NCBI RefSeq assembly: GCF_011801125.1
Contig: NZ_CP046171.1
Coordinates: forward strand, 4,154,001 to 4,218,000
Direction: 5' to 3'
Source: Nocardia brasiliensis
GTDB taxonomy: Bacteria > Actinomycetota > Actinomycetes > Mycobacteriales > Mycobacteriaceae
DNA: 64,000 bases
A program made the position numbers and the translations under genes. Below, piece after piece: positions 33,236 to 43,034 of the stretch. Under the pieces are notes generated by a model that had not been told where the DNA came from, ran no database searches, and saw nothing but the letters and a program-made list of their open reading frames with translations. Position 1 is the stretch's first letter. Every line of letters begins with the position of its first letter.

Positions 33236-34282
33236 ATGAACAACAGCACCGCCACCATCACCGCGATCGTCCTGCCGGGCAGGGTCGAGCCGGACGGCCT
33301 GCAGGTCACCACCCGCGGTCTCCCGGCGCCCGGCGCGGGACAGGTCGTTCTCGGCATGGAGGCGACCGGCGTCTCGTTCGCCGAGCAGCAGATGCGCCGC
33401 GGCAAGTACTTCGACCAACCACCCTTCCCCTTCGTGCCCGGCTACGACGTGGTCGGCACCGTCACCGCGACCGGTCCCGGGGTCGATCCCGCGATGATCG
33501 GCCGCCGGTTCGCCGCCGTCACCAAGGTCGGCGCCTGGGCCGGCGCCCTGGTGCTCGACGCCGCCGATCTGGTGGCAGTGCCCGACGGCGTGACACCGGC
33601 GGCCGCGGAAACCGTGGTCGTCAACGGCCTGACGGCCTGGCAGCTGCTGCACCGAACGGCCCGAGTCGCTTCCGGCGCGACCATTGTGGTGCTCGGCGCG
33701 AACGGTGGTGTCGGCTCCACCCTCGTGCAGCTGGCCCGGCAGGCCGGGATCACCGTGATCGGCACCGCCGCACCACGCCACCACGAGGCGCTACGAGCGC
33801 AGGGCGTCTCCCCGGTCGACTACCGCGACCCGGACATGTACTCCCGAATCAGGGAGCTCGCACCGGAGGGCGTCGACGCGGTCTTCGATCACGTCGGCGG
33901 TGCCACGGTGGTCGATTCGTGGCGGCTGCTGCGCCGCGGCGGCACCCTCGTCTCCTACGGCAGCGCCGCCACGAAGGACGCGGACGGCAACGCGAAAATG
34001 CCGGTGCTCAAGCTGTTTGCGCGCCTGCTGTGGTGGAACCTGCTGCCCAACGGCAAGAGCGCGCACTTCTACAACCTCTGGGCGGGTCAGCGGCGCATCG
34101 ACATCTTCCGCAGGCAGCTGCGCGAGGACCTCACCCAGGTGTTCCGCCTACTCGCCGAGGGCGCGCTGATCCCGCAGATCGCCGCGGAATTCCCGCTGTC
34201 CGAGGCGGCCTCGGCGCTGGCCATGGCCGAATCACGCACCGTCGCGGGCAAAGTCGTCATCGTCGCGGACGCGCACCACTGA
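33236..34282 (+). CDS. Quinone-oxidoreductase-like medium-chain dehydrogenase
   Basis: 348 residues of the MDR superfamily. The N-terminal GroES-like domain contains GVSFAEQQMRRGKYF and PFVPGYDVVGTV; the Rossmann domain has VLGANGGVGSTLVQLA. No catalytic or structural zinc Cys ligands are seen, so it is zinc-independent, like QOR or crotonyl-type reductases. It reduces an electrophilic carbonyl or quinone with NADPH (family knowledge). The start codon is 27 bp downstream of the second TetR operator box. A membrane protein gene follows after 40 bp. Confidence 0.9.
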   Translation: MNNSTATITAIVLPGRVEPDGLQVTTRGLPAPGAGQVVLGMEATGVSFAEQQMRRGKYFDQPPFPFVPGYDVVGTVTATGPGVDPAMIGRRFAAVTKVGAWAGALVLDAADLVAVPDGVTPAAAETVVVNGLTAWQLLHRTARVASGATIVVLGANGGVGSTLVQLARQAGITVIGTAAPRHHEALRAQGVSPVDYRDPDMYSRIRELAPEGVDAVFDHVGGATVVDSWRLLRRGGTLVSYGSAATKDADGNAKMPVLKLFARLLWWNLLPNGKSAHFYNLWAGQRRIDIFRRQLREDLTQVFRLLAEGALIPQIAAEFPLSEAASALAMAESRTVAGKVVIVADAHH

Positions 34283-34322
34283 CCTCTCCCGACTCCCCAC
34301 CACTTCCTCGGAGGCTCCCGCC

Positions 34323-34925
34323 ATGACCACCGCACAATTCGCCGCCCCGCTCGCTCCCGCACCAGTCCTGCCCCGCGTCGGCGGGGTCGACAATCGGTCC
34401 ACCTACGCCAGTTTCGGGCTCGCTTACCTCCTCGGGCACGGTGCCGCCGCCCTCTCCCGCGGTGCCGATCCGCTGCTGTCCCTGCCCGGGTGGCTGCCAC
34501 TCGCGCTGCTGGGCATGGGCTTCGCGGTCGGCACCGTCTGCGCCACCCGCGCCGCCCTGCGCGCCCAGCGTGGCGCCGCCGAACCCGACGTGCTGACCGG
34601 ACAGCTCCTCGGACTGTCCTGGGCGGTGGGTTTCGGCGCACTGTTCGTGGCCATCACCGGACTGACCACCACGGCGGGCCTGCCCGAGCTACAGACCGTG
34701 CTGTGGCCCGCGGGCTCCGGGCTCGTCGTCGGACTGCTGTACCTGGGCGAGGGCGCCGCCCGCCGCAACGTCCTGCACTACTGCCTCGGCGCCTGGCTCG
34801 CGCTGATCTCCACCGCCGCACTCTTCGTCGGCCTGCCCGGCTTCTTCGCCATCCTCGCGCTCGCGGGCGGCGGTGCATACGCGGTGGCGACGGTGCTGGA
34901 ACATCGCCGCCTCGCCCTTCGCTGA
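34323..34925 (+). CDS. Unknown membrane protein in the oxidoreductase operon
   Basis: 200 residues with about five hydrophobic helices: STYASFGLAYLLGHGAAAL, LPLALLGMGFAVGTV, LLGLSWAVGFGALFVAI, AWLALISTAALFVG and FFAILALAGGGAYAV. No family is recognised. A CGGAGGCTCC ribosome-binding site precedes ATG, 40 bp after the oxidoreductase stop, so it is co-transcribed and under the same TetR. The C-terminus is short and basic (EHRRLALR), probably cytosolic. Confidence 0.78.
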   Translation: MTTAQFAAPLAPAPVLPRVGGVDNRSTYASFGLAYLLGHGAAALSRGADPLLSLPGWLPLALLGMGFAVGTVCATRAALRAQRGAAEPDVLTGQLLGLSWAVGFGALFVAITGLTTTAGLPELQTVLWPAGSGLVVGLLYLGEGAARRNVLHYCLGAWLALISTAALFVGLPGFFAILALAGGGAYAVATVLEHRRLALR

Positions 34926-35056
34926 GCCACCGCCGAAACACCCTCGCCCGCTGCCGAATACGCTCGGCGGCGGGCAGCGGCGTCCGATGCGGATCCGAAC
35001 CGTCCGGCAACGGCGCCGAGCTCACCGACGCGAGTTGACCACCGCCACATACATTT

Positions 35057-36436
35057 TCACACCAGCGAGCCCGAGTCGTCGGCCCGCGCACCGCGCGGTG
35101 TGCGGGCGGTGGCCCGCATACGCAGTCGGCGCGGTTCCGGGACCACCGCGAGCGTGGGCCTGGTGTCGGTGCCGCGCAGGCTGTGCAACCGCCAGCGCGC
35201 GGCGATCGTAGCCAAGGCGAGCGTGGCCTCGGTGAGCGCGTAACTGTCGCCGATGCATTTGCGCGCGCCCGCGGCGAACGCCAGCGGCGCGCCGGCCGAG
35301 GACCCGCCGCGGGCCGGATCGAAGCGGTCTGGATCGAAACGTTCGGGGTCCGGATAGAGATCGGCGCGGTGCTGGATCAGGTACGCGCTGAAGATCACCG
35401 TGCTGCCCACCGGCAGCCGGTGCCCGCCGAGCTCGGTGTCCTCGGTGACCGTGCGGGTCGACAGCCACGCGGGCGGACGCAGTCGCAGGGTCTCGGCGAT
35501 GACCTGTCCGGTGAACGGCAGCCGTGGCAGATCCCCGTGCCGGGCGGCGGCCCCGCCCAGCACCGCATCGACCTCGGCGTGCAGCCGGTCGGCGATCTCG
35601 GGCTGCCGGTCGAGCTGGATCAGCGCCCACGCCAATGCCGTCGCGGTGGTGTCGGTGCCCGCGAAGAAGAAGGTCAGCACCTGGTCGACGATCTCGGTAT
35701 CGCTCAGCTGCCCGCCGTCGCTGTCCCTGGCCAAGACCAGGGCCGAGAAGAGGTCGCCGTGGTCGGCGCCGTCGGCGCGGCGCGCGGCGACCAACTCGCC
35801 GAGGATGGTGCGCGCCTCCGCGGCCGCGCGCAGACACCCGCGGTTGCCGAGGACCGGCCAGCGCCGCAGCCAGTCGGGCATCAGTGCCTGCCGGATCACG
35901 CCGGCGAACACGGCTTCCACATCGCGGAGCAGCCGCTGCCGATCCGATTCCGGCATCGCCTGGCCGAACAGGGTCGCCGCGGTCACCTTGGCGGCGAGGG
36001 TGTGCAGTTCGGCTTTGACATCGATCGCGTCGCCGTCGCGCCAGGAGTCGACCATCTCGGTGATCTGGTAGGTCATCATGGGCGCGTAACCGATGATGCG
36101 GTCGGGATGGAACGCGGGCTGCAACAGCCGCCGCTGCCGCCGGTGCTTCGCGTACGGGCAGGTGGCCAGCCCTTCGCCGACCAGCTCACGGCCCCGGTCG
36201 AACTGCGGCCCGCCCTTGTCGAAGATCCGGTCCTGCCGCAGTATCCGCTGGGTCAGGTCGGGATCGCAGACCACCACGGCGGTGACCGGTCCGAGACCGA
36301 TCCGCACCAGGTCGCCGTGGGCGGGCAGGGACGCCATGAAGCCGAGTGGGTCGCGCAGCAGCGACAGCAGGTGCCCGAGCACCGGCAGGCGATGCGGCGC
36401 CGTCGCGACCCGTGCGCTCGCGCCCTGCTCGCCCAT
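35057..36436 (-). CDS. Cytochrome P450 (first)
   Basis: 459 residues from ATG 36436, which has a strong GGGAGGGAGAGG ribosome-binding site. Signatures: I-helix AGTDTTA, K-helix ETLR (ExxR), and the heme-ligand loop FAAGARKCIG (FxxGxRxCxG). Its N-terminal RLPVLGHLLSLLRDP and general pattern resemble actinobacterial P450s acting on terpenoid or fatty-acyl substrates. It is last in a minus-strand cluster with decarboxylase, asparagine synthase and glutamine-synthetase-like genes, 114 bp downstream of the decarboxylase. A monooxygenase tailoring step is likely; no ferredoxin gene is adjacent. Confidence 0.92.
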   Translation of the reverse strand: MGEQGASARVATAPHRLPVLGHLLSLLRDPLGFMASLPAHGDLVRIGLGPVTAVVVCDPDLTQRILRQDRIFDKGGPQFDRGRELVGEGLATCPYAKHRRQRRLLQPAFHPDRIIGYAPMMTYQITEMVDSWRDGDAIDVKAELHTLAAKVTAATLFGQAMPESDRQRLLRDVEAVFAGVIRQALMPDWLRRWPVLGNRGCLRAAAEARTILGELVAARRADGADHGDLFSALVLARDSDGGQLSDTEIVDQVLTFFFAGTDTTATALAWALIQLDRQPEIADRLHAEVDAVLGGAAARHGDLPRLPFTGQVIAETLRLRPPAWLSTRTVTEDTELGGHRLPVGSTVIFSAYLIQHRADLYPDPERFDPDRFDPARGGSSAGAPLAFAAGARKCIGDSYALTEATLALATIAARWRLHSLRGTDTRPTLAVVPEPRRLRMRATARTPRGARADDSGSLV

Positions 36437-36550
36437 GACCTCTCCCTCCCGTACGACCACGACCTCCCTCCAGTGTCCGTCACACCGGCCGCCGTCGCTG
36501 CCGCTTCGACCAGTTGGCCGAGACGAGATGTCATGTCGCACAGCGGAACA

Positions 36551-37948
36551 TCACACCGCCGCGAGTTTTGTGATCACCTCCAGGAGTTCCTGCAGCGTCT
36601 GCCGGTCCGTGGTCGGCGACATGAGCGAGGCCCGCAGGTACGGCCGCCCCTCCAGTTGGAACGAGGAGAGATAGAACCGGCCGTCCTGGATCAGCCGCGA
36701 ACGCAGGTCGAGTTGCCGGTCGCCGCACGGCTCGTAACGGAAGCAGAGGATATTGCTCTGCGGTCGATACGGCGCGGTGAAATCGGGCCGTTCCTGGATC
36801 AGCTCCCACAGCTCGGTGGCCAGCCCGTACTGGCGCTCGATGTAGGAGCGCAACGACGACTCTCCTCGATAGGCCAGCGTCAGCAGGATTTTGAGACCGA
36901 GCGGCGCCTTGGAGGTCTCGAAGGTGTACTGTCCGGGGTCGACGTCCTCGGCCTCCGGGCGGTACAGATAGCTCGCGTCCTGCTTGAACATCGTGTCGAG
37001 ATAATGCTTTTCGCGGAACAGCACCCCCGTGCACAGGGCCGAGGTGCGTAGCATCTTGTGCCCGTCCCACACCGTGGAGTCCGCCCGTTCGATACCGGCC
37101 AGCAGCGCGCGCAGCCGGGGCGAGAGCAGCGCGGACGCACCGTGCGCGCCGTCCACGTGTAGCCACAGCCCGTTGGCCGCGCAGAACTCGGCCACCTCGG
37201 CGATCGGGTCGTACAGGCCCGTCCCCGTGGCGCAGGCGTTGGCCACGACCGCGATCGGACGCAACCCCTGGGCCCGCACGTCGGCGAGCGCGGGAGCGAG
37301 CCCCGCCGGGTCGATGCGGCCCAACGCGTCGGTGCGCAGCCCATATACCCCGCCCACGCCCAACCCCATGACAGCGGCCGCTTTTCGCACCGAGTAGTGA
37401 CTCGTCGCCGGAGCCAGGATGACCAGATCGCCCGGCGTGCCCTGCTGCCAGGCGGTCGAATCGGCGTGCGAGCGGGCCGCCAGCAACGCGGTCAGGTTGC
37501 CGAGCGTGCCGCCGTTGGTGATGGCGCCGAGGCCGGCATCGCCCCAGCCCACGTGGTCCAGCATCCAGCGGCACACCGAGCGGTCCACGGCGGCCGCGGC
37601 CGGGGCGAGCTCGTAGACCAGGGGGATGTTGTTGGTCACCGCCTGCAGCAGGTCGGCAACCACCCCGGGGGTATCCGACGGCGCGATCTGATGGCCCATG
37701 TACCCCGGATGGTGGTGGCTGGCCGAGATATCGCTGTAGGTGGTGACGAACGAGAGCAGTTCGGGCAGCGACATTCCCCCTTCCTCGATCCACCGGCGCA
37801 GCTCGAGCCGTTTGGCGACGGTGTCGATATCGGCCGCGGACACGACCTCCCCCGCTCCGGCCCGCACGGATTCGACATGGGCGACAAGGGTTTCCAGGAC
37901 CGCCGCCCCGACCTCTCGCACGTCGTCGACCAGGTCGACATGGGACAT
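36551..37948 (-). CDS. PLP-dependent group II decarboxylase-like enzyme
   Basis: 465 residues. The PLP lysine is in VWDGHKML; VDGAHGAS supplies the Asp that contacts the pyridine nitrogen, and ATSHYSVRKAA the stacking His. This is the pattern of the aromatic-L-amino-acid/glutamate/diaminobutyrate decarboxylase family. HHHPGYMGHQIAPSDTPG in the N-terminal part forms the substrate loop. It would release CO2 from an amino acid to give an amine, though some members are amine oxidases or aldehyde synthases. It starts 23 bp after asparagine synthase, so both belong to one transcript. Confidence 0.9.
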   Translation of the reverse strand: MSHVDLVDDVREVGAAVLETLVAHVESVRAGAGEVVSAADIDTVAKRLELRRWIEEGGMSLPELLSFVTTYSDISASHHHPGYMGHQIAPSDTPGVVADLLQAVTNNIPLVYELAPAAAAVDRSVCRWMLDHVGWGDAGLGAITNGGTLGNLTALLAARSHADSTAWQQGTPGDLVILAPATSHYSVRKAAAVMGLGVGGVYGLRTDALGRIDPAGLAPALADVRAQGLRPIAVVANACATGTGLYDPIAEVAEFCAANGLWLHVDGAHGASALLSPRLRALLAGIERADSTVWDGHKMLRTSALCTGVLFREKHYLDTMFKQDASYLYRPEAEDVDPGQYTFETSKAPLGLKILLTLAYRGESSLRSYIERQYGLATELWELIQERPDFTAPYRPQSNILCFRYEPCGDRQLDLRSRLIQDGRFYLSSFQLEGRPYLRASLMSPTTDRQTLQELLEVITKLAAV

Positions 37949-37971
37949 GATGGATCCTCTCTTGGCTGGCG

Positions 37972-39969
37972 TCAGCGCGCGGCCGTGCCCACCGGGTCGT
38001 GGTCCCCGTCGATGTCGCGCATCATGATTCGATCGATGTCGACCTCGGGCACCTGGAAGTCGTTGATCAGGAATTCCTCCATCAGCAGCAGGCTGAGCAG
38101 ATGCACATAGGCGTCACCGAACGGATACGGCACCCGCGGCGCCTCCGCCGCCCGCACCCGTGCCACCAACTGGTCCACCGCGTCGGTCCGCAGGAAGCCG
38201 ACCCGGCGGATCACGGCCGGATCCAGCACGGCCGACACCCAGTCGTCACCGTCGGGCAACAGCGCCTCGGCTCCGGGCAGCCGCATGCCGAACTTCGGCC
38301 TGTTCACGATCCCGTGCGGCAGGCGATCGGCATAGGCCTCGCGCAGAATGTGTTTGGTCCGCCCGTTGTGCAGTTTCCACTCCAGCGGCAGCGACGCCGC
38401 GTACTCGACCACGTTCGAATCCATGTAGGGATACCGGCCTTCGACGCCGTATCCCGTACCGGCTCGGTCACCGAGACAGGTCATCCCGTACCCGATGAGG
38501 AACGTGTACATGTCCACCAGCATCGATCGGTCGACGGCGGGCCGCTGATCGAAGTCGGGGAAGTCCGCGCGCAGCCTGCCCAGCATGACCGCGTGGTCGT
38601 CGAAAACGTCGCCCGCGGCGTCGATCAGCTCGTCGACGGGTTCGCTCTCGAAACGGCGCACGTGCGCCCCGAGGGTGAAATCGCGGTCGGCTCGGTCGGC
38701 ATAGAAGCGCAGAATCCTGGCGGCGTCGGTGGCATCGCTGTAGCGCAGATCGGTCAGCGCCAGTTCGAGTTCCTCGGCCGCGCCCGCGAAAGAACCGGTG
38801 CGCAGGCAACGTTCGAGAATCGTCGCCTCTTTGGCCATGTCGTATCCGGCGAACAGCTCGTCGGAACCCTCACCGCCCAGGATGATCCGGACCCCGGCCA
38901 GGCCGACCTGCTCGGCCATCACGCCGTAGGCGACCGGCGCGGTGAAGTGCAGCGGCTGCTCGCACTGCCGCACCACGTGCGGGAACCGTTCCCGGATCTG
39001 CGCGCGGGACACCGGGATACGCGTGTGCCTGCTGCCGAGGCGTGCCACCATCGCTTGCTGATACGGCGTCTCGTCCACCGGACTGTCCGCGGCCTCGATG
39101 GAGAACGTGGTGAGCGGCTCGCCGATCAGCTCGCTCATCACCGAGGAGATGACCGCGGAGTCGATGCCGCCACTGATGTATGTGCCGAGCGGGTAGTCCG
39201 CGCGCAGGCGCAGCCGGACCGACTCCCGGATGACCTCCCGCAGCCCGCTCTTGGCTTCCTCGAAGGAGTTCGGCGGTGCGATCAGGCCTTGCCGCGCGAT
39301 CCCCTGGTAGTACTTCGACAGCTCGGCGTTGCCGTCGCGCACGATCAGGACGTGTCCGGGCGGGATCGCGTCGATGCCGGTGAAGCAGGTCTCGCCCGCG
39401 ATCGGGCTCCAGTACCGCATCGCGCGGCGCACCTTGTCCGCGGCCAGCTCCCGCGGCACCCGCGGAAACGCGAACAGCCCCTTGATCTCCGAGGCGAAAT
39501 AGAAGGTGCCGTCCTGCTCGGTGTAGAACATCGGCCGCTCGCCGAAACGGTCGCGGCCCAGGATCAGCGTCCGTTCCCACTTGTCGTAGAACACGAACCC
39601 GAACTGGCCGTTCAATCGGGAGAGCGCGTCCAGTCCCCAGTAGGCGAAGGAGTGCAGCAGCACCTCGGTGTCGGAGTTCGTCCGGAAGCGGACGCCGTAA
39701 CCCTCCAGCTCGCTGCGCAATTCGAGATAGTTGAACACCTCGCCGTTGAACCCGGCGATGTATCGCTGATCCGGCGTGACCATGGGCTGCTGCCCGAGTC
39801 GGGGGTCGATGACCGAGAGCCGGACGGTGCCGAGGGTGAATTCGGCGCTGTCGTAGAGCCCGACTTCGTCCGGGCCGCGATGCGCGATCGCCCGAATTCC
39901 CCGCCGTACCAGGTCCAGTCGCTGGTCTTTCCGTAATCCGCTGTCAATGAATCCGACCACACCACACAC
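37972..39969 (-). CDS. Asparagine synthase (glutamine-hydrolysing) family protein
   Basis: 665 residues. The mature N-terminal Cys2 (MCGVVGFIDSG) and the glutaminase motifs RYIAGFNGEVFNYLELR and SDTEVLLH are intact. The synthetase domain has the ATP pyrophosphatase loop SGGIDS and LGGEGSDELFAGYD. It is full length for AsnB. Its setting beside a GS-like ligase, decarboxylase and P450s suggests a pathway amidotransferase or amide ligase rather than the housekeeping asparagine enzyme (inference); AsnB homologues in secondary pathways form amides or beta-lactams. The gap to the GS-like gene is 47 bp. Confidence 0.9.
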   Translation of the reverse strand: MCGVVGFIDSGLRKDQRLDLVRRGIRAIAHRGPDEVGLYDSAEFTLGTVRLSVIDPRLGQQPMVTPDQRYIAGFNGEVFNYLELRSELEGYGVRFRTNSDTEVLLHSFAYWGLDALSRLNGQFGFVFYDKWERTLILGRDRFGERPMFYTEQDGTFYFASEIKGLFAFPRVPRELAADKVRRAMRYWSPIAGETCFTGIDAIPPGHVLIVRDGNAELSKYYQGIARQGLIAPPNSFEEAKSGLREVIRESVRLRLRADYPLGTYISGGIDSAVISSVMSELIGEPLTTFSIEAADSPVDETPYQQAMVARLGSRHTRIPVSRAQIRERFPHVVRQCEQPLHFTAPVAYGVMAEQVGLAGVRIILGGEGSDELFAGYDMAKEATILERCLRTGSFAGAAEELELALTDLRYSDATDAARILRFYADRADRDFTLGAHVRRFESEPVDELIDAAGDVFDDHAVMLGRLRADFPDFDQRPAVDRSMLVDMYTFLIGYGMTCLGDRAGTGYGVEGRYPYMDSNVVEYAASLPLEWKLHNGRTKHILREAYADRLPHGIVNRPKFGMRLPGAEALLPDGDDWVSAVLDPAVIRRVGFLRTDAVDQLVARVRAAEAPRVPYPFGDAYVHLLSLLLMEEFLINDFQVPEVDIDRIMMRDIDGDHDPVGTAAR

Positions 39970-40016
39970 GGGTATCTCCTAATTTCCTGCCGATCGAAAG
40001 GTCGGAGCAACGTCGC

Positions 40017-41327
40017 CTACACCGAGTCCAGATACCGCGCGCGCTCCCATTCGGTCACTTCTCGCTGGCCCGCCGCCGCCTCGTTCAACGCCACCTGGCA
40101 CAGGTTCTGCACGGCGCCCGCGCCCAGAGCCTGCTTCGCGAACTCGCTCTCGCCGAAAAGCGTTGCCGCCGACCAGATATTCGTCGGCAGCGGCGGATAG
40201 TCGGTCGAGAGATAGGAGTTCGCGGCGGGTGCGGCCGGGGTCAGCTCCTCGCTGACGCCGGCCGCACCCGCCGCGAGCTGGGCCGCGGCGAGGAGGTAGG
40301 GGTTGGCGTCGGCGGCGGCGATGCGTGTCTCCGCCCGGGTGCCCTTGGCGTCCCTGACGAGCACGCGCACCGCCGCGCAGCGGTTGTCCAAGCCCCAGGA
40401 CAGGTTGGTCGGCGCGAACGAATGGTCGGCTACCCGCTTGTAGCCGTTGGGGGTCGGCACGGCGACCAGTTGCAGCTCGGCCGCGTACTTCAGCAGTCCA
40501 GCGACATAGTTGCCGCCGACAGTGCTCAACCCACCGGTTCGCGCGTCCCAGAACACGTTGCGCTTGTCCGGCCCCCACATGCTCTGGTGGATGTGCAAGC
40601 CGCTGCCGGACAGGTCGCCGAAGGGCTTGGCCATGAACGTCGCGCGAAACCCGTGCCGCGGCGCGAGCTGCTTGACCGCGTACCGGAAGAACAGCAGGCT
40701 GTCCGCGGCGGTGACGGGATCGGACGGCGTCAGGTTGATCTCGACCTGACCGGGCGCGTATTCGGCGCCGCACGCTTCCACCTCGACGTCGGCGCTGAGC
40801 AGCATCGCGCAGATCTCGTCGAGAAACGGCTCCAGGTAATGGTTGTCGTGCAGGCTGTAGACGGGATTGCGCGCACCGCGGGCGCGCAGCGACTCCCCGT
40901 CCAGCGCGTAGAACTCGGTCTCCATCGCGATATACGGTGCGAGACCGATCTTTTCGACATCAGCGAGGACACGGCGCAGCACGGTGCGCGGCGCGATCGC
41001 GGCGAGCTCGCCCGCGCCGTCCACCACGTCGCAGAAGACCAGCGCGGTCTTCGGTTTCCACGGCACCAGCCGCAGCGTCGCCACATCCGGGCGCAGGAAG
41101 ATGTCCGGATACCCGTTGGACCAGCTGTAGTCGGCGGTCTCGATGACCTCCATCGAGTAGTCCCACGCCAATACCGCCGAGGACAGACCTACCCCGTCCG
41201 ACATACCGTTGGCCAGAAAGGATTCGACCGGGATGCGCTTTCCGCGCAGTGCGCCGGTCATGTCGGGGGTGGCGAGCTCGACCGTCGTGATCGAATTCTC
41301 TTTCAGGAATTGCTCTACCGCTTCCAT
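40017..41327 (-). CDS. Glutamine-synthetase-like ligase
   Basis: 436 residues from ATG 41327. GS catalytic motifs are present: ETEF (136-139), EYAPGQVEINL, HIHQSMW, NGYKRVADHSFAPTNLSWGLDNR and the terminal ADANPYLLAAA. It is shorter than housekeeping GlnA and lacks the adenylylation-site region. The N-terminal domain (VELATPDMTGALRGKRIP) is of the type found in gamma-glutamyl-amine ligases such as PuuA and the GlnA3/GlnA4 paralogues of Streptomyces, which couple glutamate to amines. With an amine-forming decarboxylase two genes downstream, gamma-glutamylation of an amine is a reasonable guess. It is the first gene of the cluster, divergent from a P450. Confidence 0.87.
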   Translation of the reverse strand: MEAVEQFLKENSITTVELATPDMTGALRGKRIPVESFLANGMSDGVGLSSAVLAWDYSMEVIETADYSWSNGYPDIFLRPDVATLRLVPWKPKTALVFCDVVDGAGELAAIAPRTVLRRVLADVEKIGLAPYIAMETEFYALDGESLRARGARNPVYSLHDNHYLEPFLDEICAMLLSADVEVEACGAEYAPGQVEINLTPSDPVTAADSLLFFRYAVKQLAPRHGFRATFMAKPFGDLSGSGLHIHQSMWGPDKRNVFWDARTGGLSTVGGNYVAGLLKYAAELQLVAVPTPNGYKRVADHSFAPTNLSWGLDNRCAAVRVLVRDAKGTRAETRIAAADANPYLLAAAQLAAGAAGVSEELTPAAPAANSYLSTDYPPLPTNIWSAATLFGESEFAKQALGAGAVQNLCQVALNEAAAGQREVTEWERARYLDSV

Positions 41328-41502
41328 CTGGATCCTCTCACTCCCCACGAGCCGTCGCACGGCCCAGCCCATGCGGATGCGGGCCTGTTCCGGAAAGGCA
41401 GGCTTCGACAGTCGTTGTCGCCCATCGAGCCAGTCTCGCAGAGCAACTCGTGGTCCGGGATGCCCCGGATGGGGGGTTGAATTCCGGGCGAACGCCCCTG
41501 AT

Positions 41503-41520
41503 CTTGGACAAACAACCAAG
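41503..41520. promoter_or_regulatory. Inverted repeat before the second P450 gene
   Basis: CTTGG-N8-CCAAG lies 22 bp upstream of the GTG start, in the 215-bp region shared with the divergent GS-like gene. It could be an operator; no cluster-specific regulator gene is present in the neighbourhood. Confidence 0.3.
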
Positions 41521-41542
41521 CGCAATACGGGAAGCGACGATC

Positions 41543-43024
41543 GTGACCGAAGCCCCACCCCGCATCGATACCGTGACCGAGCCGAGGCAAGCCCCGGGGC
41601 CCACCGGCCTGGACGCCTTCCGGGTGATGACCGACATCCGCCGCGACCCGTGCACGGCGTTCCAAGACCTCGTCCAGCGGTACGGCGACGTCGTCCGCAT
41701 AGCCGCCTCGGGGCAGCAGTTCTTTCTCGTGAACGACCCCGATCTCGTCGAGGACGTCTTCGTCGCGCGGCAGAGCAACTACGGCAAGACCCTCAACGCC
41801 AAGGTCGCGGCGATGGCGCTGGGTAATGGGCTGCTCACCAACGAGGGCGAGGCGTGGACCCGGCAGCGCCGGATCATCCAACCGCTGTTCGCCCGCAGAC
41901 AACTGGATCGCTTCGCGGAGTACATGATCGACGCCGCCGAACGCACCCTGGCCCGCTGGGCGACCCGGCCCGACGGCGACCGGCTCGACGTGTCCGTGGC
42001 CATGAACGCGCTCTCGCTCGACGTGACCGGTCCCGCGCTGTTCGGCGGCGACCTCTCCGACGACGCGGCGCGGGTGCACGAGGCGCTCGTGGAGATCCTG
42101 CGTTGCGTCGGTAAGGCGATGACCTCGCTGCTCACCTGGCTGCCGCTCCGAATCCCCGGTGTCACACCCGATCTCGCGCTGCGGATGCAGGCGCCGCGCT
42201 GGCGCAAGCTGGACGCGGCGGTCGCCGTGCTCGACGACGTCGTCACCCGCCTCATCCGGGAACGACAGGACGACCGCAAAGACGACCGGCACGATCTGCT
42301 CGGCCTGCTCCTCGACGCCCGCGACGAGGCGGGCGCCTCGGCGATGAGCCCGGGGCAGGTCCGCGACGAGCTGAAGACCTTCCTGCTGGTGGGGCACGAC
42401 ACCACGGCCTACTCACTGGCGTGGACGCTACTGCTGCTTTCGAACAATCCCGAGGCGCGCGAGCGGCTGATCACCGAGGTCGACACCGTGCTCGGCGACC
42501 GCAGGCCAACGCCCGCCGACCTGGATCGGCTGCCGTGGACCACGGCGGTCATCGAGGAGGCGATGCGGCTGTATCCGCCCTCCTGGTTGATCGAACGGCA
42601 GGCCGTCGCCGACGACGTGCTCGGCGGCTACCACATCCCGGCGGGCGCGACCGTGTACGTGGCCTCCTATCTGCTGCACCACGATCCGCGGTCGTGGCCG
42701 AATCCCGAGGGCTTCGATCCGCGCCGCTTCCTGCCCGAGCACCGGCAGTTCGTCTTCCCTCCCGCCGACCCGGGATCGAATCCGGTAGCGCGCCCGCGCT
42801 ATTCGTACCTGCCCTTCGGCGCGGGCCACCGGCAGTGCATCGGCCTCGGGTTCGCCCGCGTCCAGGCCAAGCTCATACTCGCCATGCTCACCCAGCGCTA
42901 CACCTTCGACCTCGCCGCGGGCACCCGGGTGCACCCCGAGCACACTTTGACGTTGCGCCCCAAGGACGGACTACCAATGATCCTGCGCCGCCGGGTCCGG
43001 CAGGCCGATCGGGAGCTCACCTAG
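41543..43024 (+). CDS. Cytochrome P450 (second)
   Basis: 493 residues from GTG 41543. I-helix VGHDTTA, K-helix EAMR, and heme-ligand loop [10 protein letters not shown]. The C-helix [12 protein letters not shown] and length are those of the CYP102/CYP4-like branch of fused- or fatty-acid-type bacterial P450s rather than the short CYP105 type. It faces away from the GS-AsnB-decarboxylase-P450 transcript and shares its promoter region, so it is a candidate member of the same pathway. It ends 10 bp before hemL; read-through into hemL is possible. Confidence 0.91.
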   Translation: MTEAPPRIDTVTEPRQAPGPTGLDAFRVMTDIRRDPCTAFQDLVQRYGDVVRIAASGQQFFLVNDPDLVEDVFVARQSNYGKTLNAKVAAMALGNGLLTNEGEAWTRQRRIIQPLFARRQLDRFAEYMIDAAERTLARWATRPDGDRLDVSVAMNALSLDVTGPALFGGDLSDDAARVHEALVEILRCVGKAMTSLLTWLPLRIPGVTPDLALRMQAPRWRKLDAAVAVLDDVVTRLIRERQDDRKDDRHDLLGLLLDARDEAGASAMSPGQVRDELKTFLLVGHDTTAYSLAWTLLLLSNNPEARERLITEVDTVLGDRRPTPADLDRLPWTTAVIEEAMRLYPPSWLIERQAVADDVLGGYHIPAGATVYVASYLLHHDPRSWPNPEGFDPRRFLPEHRQFVFPPADPGSNPVARPRYSYLPFGAGHRQCIGLGFARVQAKLILAMLTQRYTFDLAAGTRVHPEHTLTLRPKDGLPMILRRRVRQADRELT

Positions 43025-43034
43025 GCTGAGGAGC

